Below, one piece after another: positions 7,519-14,044 of a stretch of 15,824 bases of DNA. The notes beneath the pieces are model-generated. The model saw nothing but the letters and a program-made list of their open reading frames with translations, ran no database searches and was not told where the DNA came from. Made by a program: the position numbers and the translations under genes. Each line of letters starts with the position of its first letter. Positions within the stretch are counted from its first letter, which is position 1. Location: assembly GCA_013205335.1 (NCBI GenBank), contig JABMNB010000165.1, positions 1 to 15,824 of the forward strand, read 5' to 3'. The DNA comes from Rhodospirillales bacterium (lineage in GTDB: Bacteria; Pseudomonadota; Alphaproteobacteria; Reyranellales; Reyranellaceae).

Positions 7519-8409
7519 ATGACCAGGATGATGCGTCGCGATTTCGGGCTTCTCACCGCGGGCTCGCTGCTGGCCGGCGGAGCCATCGGCCTCTCGGGCA
7601 CCGCCACCGCCCAGGCTCAACAGGTCCTGAAGGTCGGGCTGATCCCCTCCGAGGATTCGCGGGCGATGCTCGCGCAGAGCAAGGACATCCTCGACGCGGT
7701 CGAAAAGAATTCTGGAATGAAGGTCCAAGGTTTCGTCGCCACCGACTACAACGGCGTCATCGAAGCCTTGCGCGCCAAGCATCTCGACATCGCCTATCTC
7801 GGACCGTTCTCCTATGTGCTGGCCACCACCGTGACGCCGGTCGAAGCCTTCGCGATCGCCGAGACCGCCAAGGCCGGCCGCACCTACTATCACAGCAAGA
7901 TCATCGCCCTGAAGTCGAGCGGCATCAAAACGCTCGAAGATCTCAAGGGCAAGAACTTCGCCTTCGTCGATCCCGCCTCGACTTCGGGTTATGCCTTTCC
8001 GCTCGCCGGTCTGCTCAAGGCCGGCATCGAGCCCAAGCGCGACTTCAAGACCGTGCTCTTCACCGGCGCGCACGACGCCAATGCGCTGGCCGTCGCCAAC
8101 GGCAAGGTCGATGCCGCCACCATCGCCGACCGCATCCTCGATGCCGCCATCGCCAAGGGCCACATCAAGGCCGACCAGATTCAGGTCGTATGGGAGTCCG
8201 CGCCGATCCCGGAATCACCGATGGTGTGGCGCAAGGATCTCTCACCCGAAACGAAGGCCAAGGTGAAGGCCGCCTTCCTGTCGATCAAGGACCTCAACTG
8301 GTCCGACCAGGGCAAGCTGAACGGCTTCAAGGAAACCAACGACCAGGCTTACGACGTCGTGCGCGAGACCGCGAAGCTCGCCAACATCGACCTCAAGAAG
8401 CAGAAATAG
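7519..8409 (+). CDS. phnD: Phosphate/phosphite/phosphonate-type ABC transporter, substrate-binding protein (PhnD-like)
   Basis: A 296-residue periplasmic binding protein of the PhnD family. The N-terminus has a twin-arginine-like signal, R6-R7-D-F-G-L-L, then a hydrophobic stretch (about 11-27) and a likely cleavage after AQA (residue 33). Export may therefore be by Tat. Family landmarks include YNGVIEAL, YLGPFSY, DPASTSGYAFP with the anion-binding S154-T155-S156, and TGAHDANALAVANGKVDAATIAD. These resemble the pocket of phosphonate-binding PhnD, where a Ser-Thr-Ser loop and backbone amides hold the phosphonate group. AAGGAGG at 7504-7510 fixes the ATG. It delivers ligand to PhnC/PhnE encoded immediately downstream. 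Related proteins bind phosphite, methylphosphonate, 2-aminoethylphosphonate or hypophosphite, so the exact ligand is open. Confidence 0.9.
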   Translation: MTRMMRRDFGLLTAGSLLAGGAIGLSGTATAQAQQVLKVGLIPSEDSRAMLAQSKDILDAVEKNSGMKVQGFVATDYNGVIEALRAKHLDIAYLGPFSYVLATTVTPVEAFAIAETAKAGRTYYHSKIIALKSSGIKTLEDLKGKNFAFVDPASTSGYAFPLAGLLKAGIEPKRDFKTVLFTGAHDANALAVANGKVDAATIADRILDAAIAKGHIKADQIQVVWESAPIPESPMVWRKDLSPETKAKVKAAFLSIKDLNWSDQGKLNGFKETNDQAYDVVRETAKLANIDLKKQK

Positions 8410-8437
8410 CTGCGGCGACAGCCCGGGGAATCGGCCC

Positions 8438-9265
8438 ATGATCGAAATCCGCGGTCTTGCCAAATCCTATGGCGACCACCAGGCACTGTGTGACGTCAGT
8501 CTCTCGATCCGGCCCGGCGAGTTCGTCGTCGTGCTGGGACCGTCGGGCGCCGGCAAGTCGACGCTGCTGCGCTGCATCAACCGTCTGATCGAACCGACGG
8601 CCGGCGACATCGTGGTCGACGGCACGCCGCTGTCGTCCAACCGCCGCGACCTGCGCCTGCTCCGGCGCAACGTCGCGATGATCTTCCAGCAGCATAATCT
8701 GGTGAAGCGCCTCAGCGTGCTGAAGAACGTGCTGGTCGGGCGCATGGCCGATCTCTCGCCGGTCCTCAGCAGCCTGCAGCTCTTTCCCGAAGCCGACGTG
8801 AAGATCGCGCTGCATTGTCTCGAGCAGGTCGCCATGTCCCACAAGGCGCGCAGCCGCGCCGACGCGCTGTCCGGGGGTGAACAGCAGCGGGTCGGCATCG
8901 CCCGGGCGCTGGCCCAGCAGCCCAAGTTCATGCTGGCCGACGAGCCGGTGGCGAGCCTCGATCCCAAGACCTCGCGTACGGTGCTCGACTACCTGAAGAA
9001 GAGCTGCAAGGAATCGAACATCGCCGTCCTCTGCAATCTCCACCAGATCGACTATGCGCTGGAGTTCGCCGAGAGGGTCGTGGGCCTGTCGGCGGGCCGC
9101 GTCGTCTATGACGGCGCCCCGGCCGGCGTGAGCGGCGACGTCATCCGCAGCATCTATCCCGGGCTCGACGATCCCAACGTGCTCGATGCCGCCCAGCGTC
9201 TCACCGAGCGCCGCCGCGCCGCGGCGGAGGCCGGCACGGTGCTCGCTGTAGAAGGGAGGGCTTAG
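8438..9265 (+). CDS. phnC: Phosphonate-type ABC transporter ATPase (PhnC-like)
   Basis: A 275-residue cytoplasmic ATP-binding subunit. It has Walker A GPSGAGKST (34-42), a Q-loop in IFQQHNLV, the signature LSGGEQQR (144-151), Walker B FMLADEP with D168 and E169, and a switch-loop His in NLHQIDYA. The order and the NLVKRLSVLKNVL segment fit PhnC. It powers import by PhnE with ligand from PhnD. A 28-bp gap follows phnD. Only a weak GGGGAA Shine-Dalgarno sequence precedes the ATG, so lower translation than phnD is expected, matching the usual excess of binding protein. About 30 C-terminal residues past the core are Ala/Arg-rich and unremarkable. Confidence 0.93.
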   Translation: MIEIRGLAKSYGDHQALCDVSLSIRPGEFVVVLGPSGAGKSTLLRCINRLIEPTAGDIVVDGTPLSSNRRDLRLLRRNVAMIFQQHNLVKRLSVLKNVLVGRMADLSPVLSSLQLFPEADVKIALHCLEQVAMSHKARSRADALSGGEQQRVGIARALAQQPKFMLADEPVASLDPKTSRTVLDYLKKSCKESNIAVLCNLHQIDYALEFAERVVGLSAGRVVYDGAPAGVSGDVIRSIYPGLDDPNVLDAAQRLTERRRAAAEAGTVLAVEGRA

Positions 9266-9267
9266 AA

Positions 9268-10062
9268 ATGTCCCTGCAATTCGTCGTCAACAAGCCGCGC
9301 GGTCCACTCGGCTGGTGGATCATGGTGCCGATCCTCGGCGCCACCGTCGCCGCCCTCTGGTGGTCGGCCGTCGGCACTCATCTCAGCATATCCGGCTTCA
9401 TCGATGGGCTGCCGTGGATCGGCGACTTCATCGGCCGCATGCTGCCGCCCAATTTCGCCTTCATGGAAAAGCTGCTGAAGCCCGCGATCGAGACCGTACA
9501 GATCGCGCTGTGGGGCACCTTGCTCGGCATCGTGCTGGCGCTGCCCGTCTGCTTCTTCGCGGCGCGCAACCTCTCGCCCTATGCCTGGGTCTTCCACGGC
9601 CTGCGTCAGGTACTGAACATCATGCGCGGCATCAACGAGATCATTCTGGCCCTGATCTTCGTCGCCGCCGTCGGCCTCGGCCCCTTTGCCGGCGTGCTCG
9701 CCATCGCGCTGCATGGCGCCGGCATGCTGGGCAAGTTCTTCGCCGAAGCGATCGAGGAGATCGACGAAGGGCCGCTCGACGCACTGCGAGCGGCCGGCGC
9801 CGGCACCCTGCAGCGGATCGTGTTCGGCGTGCTGCCGCAGGTCCTGCCCGCCTGGATCGGCGTCGTGCTCTATCGCTTCGAGACCAATATCCGTGTTTCG
9901 ACGGTACTGGGCATGGTCGGTGCCGGTGGCATCGGCTTCGAGTTGATAAGCTCGATGAAGCTGTTCGCCTATGAGGACACGGCTGCGTGCGTGATCGTAA
10001 TTCTGGTGCTGGTGCTCGCCGCCGACCTGATGTCGTCCAAGCTGCGCGCCATGATCCGCTAG
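9268..10062 (+). CDS. phnE: Phosphonate-type ABC transporter permease (PhnE-like)
   Basis: A 264-residue inner-membrane permease. There is a clear first membrane helix (about 13-36), then hydrophobic segments near 76-98, 113-135, 140-155, 188-205 and 238-256, giving about six. The cytoplasmic EAA coupling loop begins near A159 (AEAIEEIDEGPLDALRAAG) and ends in LPQVLPAW, as in PhnE. The start is two bases after the phnC stop, with GGGAGGG at 9254-9260 inside phnC. Only one permease is present, so it probably forms a homodimer. It is the last gene of the operon started by the iron alcohol dehydrogenase. No C-P lyase (phnG-M), phosphonatase (phnX) or AEP transaminase gene follows. Confidence 0.92.
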   Translation: MSLQFVVNKPRGPLGWWIMVPILGATVAALWWSAVGTHLSISGFIDGLPWIGDFIGRMLPPNFAFMEKLLKPAIETVQIALWGTLLGIVLALPVCFFAARNLSPYAWVFHGLRQVLNIMRGINEIILALIFVAAVGLGPFAGVLAIALHGAGMLGKFFAEAIEEIDEGPLDALRAAGAGTLQRIVFGVLPQVLPAWIGVVLYRFETNIRVSTVLGMVGAGGIGFELISSMKLFAYEDTAACVIVILVLVLAADLMSSKLRAMIR

Positions 10063-10121
10063 CCGGCTCGGCCCTCTCGACGGAGAGCCCGCACCTCGTC
10101 ATCCTCTCTGCAACGGGGTAT

Positions 10122-10128
10122 GGGAGGA
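10122..10128 (+). promoter_or_regulatory. Ribosome binding site deciding a start
   Basis: GGGAGGA lies six bases before the ATG at 10135. An in-frame ATG at 10120 abuts this sequence and has no Shine-Dalgarno of its own. The later start also puts the signal peptide at the true N-terminus. Confidence 0.75.
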
Positions 10129-10134
10129 AGAAAC

Positions 10135-11727
10135 ATGCGGTTATCGATCACATTACTTGGCGCCGTAGCGGCGCTCGGCCTGTCGGTAGTGCCGGCGCTC
10201 GCGCAGAAGAGCGGCGGCACCCTCAAAATGTACATCGCGGACAATCCGCCCAGCACCTCGATCCACGAGGAGGCGACGACCTCGACGGTCGTGCCGTTCA
10301 TGGGGCTCTACAACAACCTCGTCGTTTTCGATTCGCAGATTCCGCAGAACAGCCTCGAAACGATCCGCCCCGATCTCGCCGAGAGCTGGTCCTGGAGCGA
10401 GGACGGCAAGAAACTCACCTTCAAGCTGGTGGGCAATGCCAAGTGGCACGACGGCAAGGCGTTCACCTCGGCCGACGTGAAGTGCACCTGGGATATGCTG
10501 ACGGGCAAGAGCGAGGACCACAAGCTGCGCAAGAACCCGCGTTCCTCATGGTACTGGAATCTCAAGGAGGTCACGACCAACGGCGATCGTGAAGTCACCT
10601 TCCATCTCGGCCAGCCGCAGCCCTCGCTCCTGATCCTGCTCGCCTCGGGCTACAGCCCGGTCTATTCCTGCCACGTGCCGACGGCGCAGATGCGCACCAA
10701 GCCGATCGGCACCGGCCCCTTCAAGCTCGGCGATTTCAAGCCGAAGGAAATCGTCAAGCTCGTCCGTAACCCGGACTACTTCAAGAAGGGCAAACCTTAC
10801 CTCGACGGCATCGAGATGCCGATCGTGCCGGCCCGCGGCACCGCCATGCTGGGCTTCGTGTCGGGCCGCTACGACATGACGGCGCCCTACGCCGTCACCA
10901 TCCCTCTGCTCAAGGACATCAAGGCGCAGGCCGCCGACGCCGTCTGCGAAGTCGCGCCGATGAACAACAACACCAACCTGATCGTGAACAGCGCGGCGCC
11001 GCCGTTCGACAATGCCGACATCCGCCGCGCGATGCTGCTCACCATCGACCGCAAGTCGTTCATCGACATCCTCGCCCAAGGCCACGGCGAGGCCGGCGGC
11101 GTCATGCAACCGGCGCCCGGTGGCGTCTGGGGCATGCCGAAGGAGATGTTCGGCAAGGTCCAGGGTTACGGGCCCGACGTCGCCAAGAACCGCGCCGAAG
11201 GGCAGGCGATCATGAAGAAGCTGGGCTACGGGCCCGACAACAGGCTGAAGCTCAAAGTCTCGACCCGCAACCACCTTCTCTATCGCGACCCGGCGGTCAT
11301 CCTGATCGACCAGCTCAAGGAGATCTATATCGACGGCGAACTCGACCTGGTCGACACCGCATTATGGTTCAACAAGGTCGCGCGCAAGGACTACTCCATC
11401 GGCCTCAACACGACCGGCAACGGCGTCGACGATCCCGACCAGGCCTACTTCGAGCACTATGCTTGCAAGTCGGAGCGCAACTATGTCGGCTACTGCAATC
11501 CCGAGATCGAGAAGCTCTTCCCGATCCAGTCGGCCGAGCGCGACATGGAGAAGCGCAAGAAGCTCGTCTGGGAGATCGACAAGCAGATCCTCGAGGAGGG
11601 CTTCCGCCCGATCGTCATGTGGAACGTCGCGGGAAGCTGCTGGCATCCCCACGTGAAGGGGTTCCGCCCGATGGTGAACAGCCTCTACAACGGCTCGCGT
11701 TTCGAGGACGTCTGGCTGGACAAATAA
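10135..11727 (+). CDS. ABC transporter substrate-binding protein, family 5 (SBP_bac_5, peptide/opine/nickel type)
   Basis: A 530-residue secreted solute-binding protein of the DppA/OppA (cluster C) family. It has a Sec signal peptide (hydrophobic residues about 4-18) with likely cleavage after ALA near residue 23. The mature part has the family order: LAESWSWSEDGKKLTFKL, then KWHDGKAFTSADVK, the GTGPFKL segment, LVRNPDYFKKGKPYLDGIEM, and a late QADP-like block, DDPDQAYFEHY. Size is normal. Ligands of this family range over peptides, sugars, opines and metal chelates, so substrate is unknown. No permease or ATPase of the matching Dpp/Opp type is next to it: upstream is the unrelated PhnE, and downstream is a TctC/Bug protein. 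It is either an orphan binding protein or one working with a distant transporter. A 72-bp gap separates it from phnE; read-through from that operon is possible. Confidence 0.9.
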   Translation: MRLSITLLGAVAALGLSVVPALAQKSGGTLKMYIADNPPSTSIHEEATTSTVVPFMGLYNNLVVFDSQIPQNSLETIRPDLAESWSWSEDGKKLTFKLVGNAKWHDGKAFTSADVKCTWDMLTGKSEDHKLRKNPRSSWYWNLKEVTTNGDREVTFHLGQPQPSLLILLASGYSPVYSCHVPTAQMRTKPIGTGPFKLGDFKPKEIVKLVRNPDYFKKGKPYLDGIEMPIVPARGTAMLGFVSGRYDMTAPYAVTIPLLKDIKAQAADAVCEVAPMNNNTNLIVNSAAPPFDNADIRRAMLLTIDRKSFIDILAQGHGEAGGVMQPAPGGVWGMPKEMFGKVQGYGPDVAKNRAEGQAIMKKLGYGPDNRLKLKVSTRNHLLYRDPAVILIDQLKEIYIDGELDLVDTALWFNKVARKDYSIGLNTTGNGVDDPDQAYFEHYACKSERNYVGYCNPEIEKLFPIQSAERDMEKRKKLVWEIDKQILEEGFRPIVMWNVAGSCWHPHVKGFRPMVNSLYNGSRFEDVWLDK

Positions 11728-11741
11728 ACGGGAGCTGGGGA

Positions 11742-11768
11742 GGCCGGGCCGCTACGAACGGCCCGGCC
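11742..11768. other. Strong GC hairpin between the two binding-protein genes
   Basis: GGCCGGGCCG (11742-11751), loop CTACGAA, CGGCCCGGCC (11759-11768) is a perfect 10-bp stem. It lies 14 bases after the family 5 binding-protein stop and 69 bases before the next ATG. There is no U-tract, so it is not a classical intrinsic terminator. It could protect the upstream mRNA 3' end or cause partial termination, as often seen after binding-protein genes. Confidence 0.6.
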
Positions 11769-11837
11769 GCGATAGTACTGTCGGGAGCAACAAGGCGCGA
11801 ACAACGCGTCCGCACGACACTCCAGGGAGGAGCCGAT

Positions 11838-12839
11838 ATGAATTCATCACGGCAGGTTCTTCCGCGCCGGCATGCCCTGACGGCCCTTCTGCTGTGCGCG
11901 TCCCCATTGCTCGCATCGGCGCCGACACTGGCGGCAGACTGGCCCGAGCGTCCGATCCGCATGATCATCCCGTTCGCCGCGGGCGCCGGTGCCGACATCG
12001 TCGGTCGCACCTTCGGCGAGGAACTGGCCAAGGCGCTCGGTCAGCCAGTCGTGATCGACAACAAGGGCGGTGCCGGCGGCCTGCTGGGCACCGCGGAGGG
12101 CGCCCGCGCACCGGCCGACGGCTACACGCTGCTGCTGACCTCGCAGGGCGCGACCGTCTTCAACATGGGTCTCTACAAGTCGCCGGGTTACGACCCGCTG
12201 AAGGATCTCATTCCGGTGTCCACGACCGGCATCCTCACCAATGTCATGGTCGTCTCCACCGCCAACCCGGCCAACACCGTCGCCGATGTGATCGCACAGG
12301 CACGCGCCAGGCCGGGCGAACTCACCTACGGGTCGAGCGGCGTCGGCAGCAGCCTCCACATGTCGGGCGTGATCACGGAGCAGCGCACCGGCGTGAAGCT
12401 GCAGCACGTGCCCTATCGGGGGGCGCCGGCCGCGGTCCTCGCGGTGATCAACGGCGAGGTGACGATGGGCTTCTTCAATGCGCCGACCGTGGTTAGCCAG
12501 ATCAAGGCCGGCAAGCTGAAGGCGCTGGCCGTCACGACCAAGGATCGTTCGGCCATCCTGCCCGACGTGCCGACCATGATGGAGGCAGGCTTGCCCGACT
12601 TCGTGGTCGCCACCTGGCTGGGCTTCGCAGTACCCACGGGCACGCCCGCCCCGATCGTGTCGCGCCTCAACAGCGAGATCGGCCGCATCGCCCAGATGCC
12701 GCAGGTGAAGGAGAAGCTGCTGGTCCAGGGCTTCGAGGTGCTGCCGCCGGACACACCGGCCGCCGCCCGCAAGCTGATCGCGGACGATCAGGCACTGTGG
12801 CTGCCGATCATCAAGGCATCCGGCGCGACCGCGGAATAG
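11838..12839 (+). CDS. Tripartite tricarboxylate transporter-type binding protein (TctC/Bug family)
   Basis: A 333-residue periplasmic solute-binding protein of the TctC/Bug family, normal length. A signal peptide covers about residues 1-33 (RR at 10-11, hydrophobic 13-28, cleavage near TLAA). The mature protein starts DWPERPIRMIIPFAAGAGAD, the family hallmark. Further landmarks are DNKGGAGG, ADGYTLLL, YGSSGVGSSLHMSG, LQHVPYRGAPAA and the C-terminal LNSEIGRI. Members bind carboxylates such as citrate, adipate, terephthalate or amino acids, or act as sensors. No TctA or TctB membrane gene is in the window, typical of the many orphan Bug proteins. GGGAGG at 11825-11830 fixes the ATG; the frame is open upstream inside the previous gene but lacks the signal peptide. 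The ligand is not predictable. Confidence 0.93.
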   Translation: MNSSRQVLPRRHALTALLLCASPLLASAPTLAADWPERPIRMIIPFAAGAGADIVGRTFGEELAKALGQPVVIDNKGGAGGLLGTAEGARAPADGYTLLLTSQGATVFNMGLYKSPGYDPLKDLIPVSTTGILTNVMVVSTANPANTVADVIAQARARPGELTYGSSGVGSSLHMSGVITEQRTGVKLQHVPYRGAPAAVLAVINGEVTMGFFNAPTVVSQIKAGKLKALAVTTKDRSAILPDVPTMMEAGLPDFVVATWLGFAVPTGTPAPIVSRLNSEIGRIAQMPQVKEKLLVQGFEVLPPDTPAAARKLIADDQALWLPIIKASGATAE

Positions 12840-12859
12840 GACGCCCCGGCACTCCGTCA

Positions 12860-12994
12860 TCTCGACCGGAGCGCCCCTCGGAAGCCTCGGGGCAGGCTCC
12901 GCCGCGGAGTGGAGAGATCTTCTCTCCACTATTTGTCGGGTTTTTCGTTGAGCGAAGGTCTCTCCACTCCGCACCTTCGGTGCTCCGGTCGAGA
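12860..12994. repeat. Nested inverted-repeat extragenic element
   Basis: Two perfect 13-bp inverted repeats are nested in the 199-bp space between converging genes. The outer arms are TCTCGACCGGAGC (12860-12872) and its exact complement (12982-12994). The inner arms are GCGGAGTGGAGAG (12904-12916) and its exact complement (12960-12972). Inside are further hairpins: AGTGGAGAG/CTCTCCACT at 12908-12930 (9-bp stem, loop ATCTT), GCACC-TTC-GGTGC at 12971-12983, and GCCCC/GGGGC at 12872-12892. The CTCTCCACT word occurs twice in direct orientation (12922, 12960) and once inverted (12908). The layout resembles REP/BIME-type or MITE-like repeats. Only one copy is in the window, so its repetitive nature is inferred. 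Confidence 0.65.
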
Positions 12995-13010
12995 CGGCGG
13001 TTTTCTTTTC
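12960..13010 (+). terminator. Possible intrinsic terminator formed by the inverted-repeat element
   Basis: On the + strand the right arms of the inverted-repeat element (12960-12994) are followed within six bases by TTTTCTTTTC (13001-13010). A stem plus broken U-tract at the end of the TctC/Bug gene could end transcription before the convergent DUF1194 gene. No matching U-tract is seen for the opposite strand. Confidence 0.4.
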
Positions 13011-13038
13011 AGTTTCGAATTCTTCGGCTGAGTGGGCC

Positions 13039-13773
13039 TCAATCCGCGGCCGCCAGTTCGTTGCTTGGCGAACCGGCGATCTCCTGGATCAGCTTCTTCG
13101 TCATGGCGCGGCCGAAGGACTGATGTCCTTCGGCGACGATCGTGAAGGCGCCCGGACCACCGATCACATTGTCCTGAAAGTACTTTTCGAGGCCACCGGG
13201 CGGATTGGTGTGCTCGGGGCGGAACGATTCCTCGAGCGGCGTCAGGATCACCAGGGCATTGATGGCGACGTTCTTCGCGACCGCGTCGTCGCGAGCGTCG
13301 GCGATCGAGCGGCCGGCGATGTTGGTGCCGTCACCAGACACGTCGATGACACGCCGGTCGGAGACGAACGGCGCGCGCCCGAACTGTGCCACCGCGAAGT
13401 CCACCGCGGCGCTGATCGAGGTGCTGCCGGCGAACGAGCGCGGAGACTCGATCAGCCTGTCGCCGAAACTGCGCGCCGAGAGGCCGTCGCCGATCACCAT
13501 CCAGTCGACGACGACGTTCTGCATGTTGGCCGACGCCCATTCGACGAAACACACGGCAATGCGCCGGTTGGGCCCGGACGCGATGGCCCGCAGCACGTCG
13601 GGATGCGTGATGGCAGCCGCGGCTCCCTCGCGCTGAAGCCTGAACTTGCGCTCGGTCACGCTGCGCGAGACGTCCGCGGCCAGCACCAGCAGCATGTCCA
13701 CCGGTTCCGCCGCCCGCACGGGAGGAGAGACGAGCGCCAGCGCGAGGCCGAGCAGCACAACCATCACCTTCAT
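13039..13773 (-). CDS. Secreted DUF1194 / von Willebrand factor A-like protein
   Basis: A 244-residue protein of the DUF1194 family, which has a VWA-like fold. The signal peptide is clear: hydrophobic 4-19, VRA-A cleavage near residue 21. A MIDAS-type metal site is suggested by D34-V-S36-R-S38 (DxSxS) at the end of the first strand, T118 in GSTSIS, and D148 in VSGDG. So it may bind a metal and a protein partner in the periplasm, like other VWA domains. Function is uncharacterised in the family. GGAGGG at 13782-13787 (minus strand) supports the ATG at 13773. It converges on the TctC/Bug gene across the inverted-repeat element and diverges from the ferredoxin reductase gene, so it looks monocistronic. 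Confidence 0.88.
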   Translation of the reverse strand: MKVMVVLLGLALALVSPPVRAAEPVDMLLVLAADVSRSVTERKFRLQREGAAAAITHPDVLRAIASGPNRRIAVCFVEWASANMQNVVVDWMVIGDGLSARSFGDRLIESPRSFAGSTSISAAVDFAVAQFGRAPFVSDRRVIDVSGDGTNIAGRSIADARDDAVAKNVAINALVILTPLEESFRPEHTNPPGGLEKYFQDNVIGGPGAFTIVAEGHQSFGRAMTKKLIQEIAGSPSNELAAAD

Positions 13774-14044
13774 CGCACAGGACCCTCCAGTTTCTCGTCG
13801 GTCGCACAGGCGCGGGGTATCCCCTCACCATAGGTCGCCGCGACGGGTCCGCGATCGGCTTGCGGCTCCCCCGGGCAACATCTTCACGCAACTGCCACCC
13901 GACACGAAATTCCTTCTGCCAAAGCCCCGTAGAAGACGGAATTACTGTTATTGCGAATTATTTGCATATGTGGCTTTCTATGTTGCACCGCACTATATCC
14001 AGTCCGCCGGCGCCGTCCGGAACCCGTTGCGTAGGAGTGTTGGC
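13774..14044. other. Divergent spacer with an AT-rich leader
   Basis: This 271-bp spacer separates the divergent DUF1194 and ferredoxin-reductase genes. Its right half (about 13905-14000) is clearly AT-richer than anything else in the window and contains several TTG/TAT words, for example TTACTG (13942-13947) followed 17 bp later by CATATG, and TTGCGA at 13951-13956. That is where I would place the reductase promoter, but no box pair is convincing. No hairpin or small gene stands out. Confidence 0.4.
14033..14037 (+). promoter_or_regulatory. Ribosome binding site deciding a GTG start
   Basis: AGGAG lies seven bases before GTG at 14045, the only well-placed Shine-Dalgarno sequence in the leader. 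It sets the start of the ferredoxin-NADP+ reductase even though the reading frame is open for 400 bases upstream. Confidence 0.7.

Noticed and set aside
7054..8163. 369-codon open frame on the - strand
   Set aside because: Antisense shadow of the alcohol dehydrogenase and phnD; composition only reflects codon bias.
9268..10062. Second permease or fused PhnE pair
   Set aside because: Only one permease domain with one EAA loop is present; overlapping frames here are shadows.
11847..12974. 375-codon open frame on the - strand
   Set aside because: Antisense to the TctC/Bug gene, whose whole family signature is intact; no domain in the antisense product.
12860..12994. CRISPR array or transposon end
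   Set aside because: Repeats are inverted and nested, not regularly spaced direct repeats; no cas gene, transposase or target-site duplication is visible.
13646..14044. Upstream extension of the ferredoxin reductase frame
   Set aside because: It runs antisense to the DUF1194 gene and through the AT-rich leader; adding it would give an N-terminus far longer than any FPR. GTG 14045 has its own ribosome binding site.
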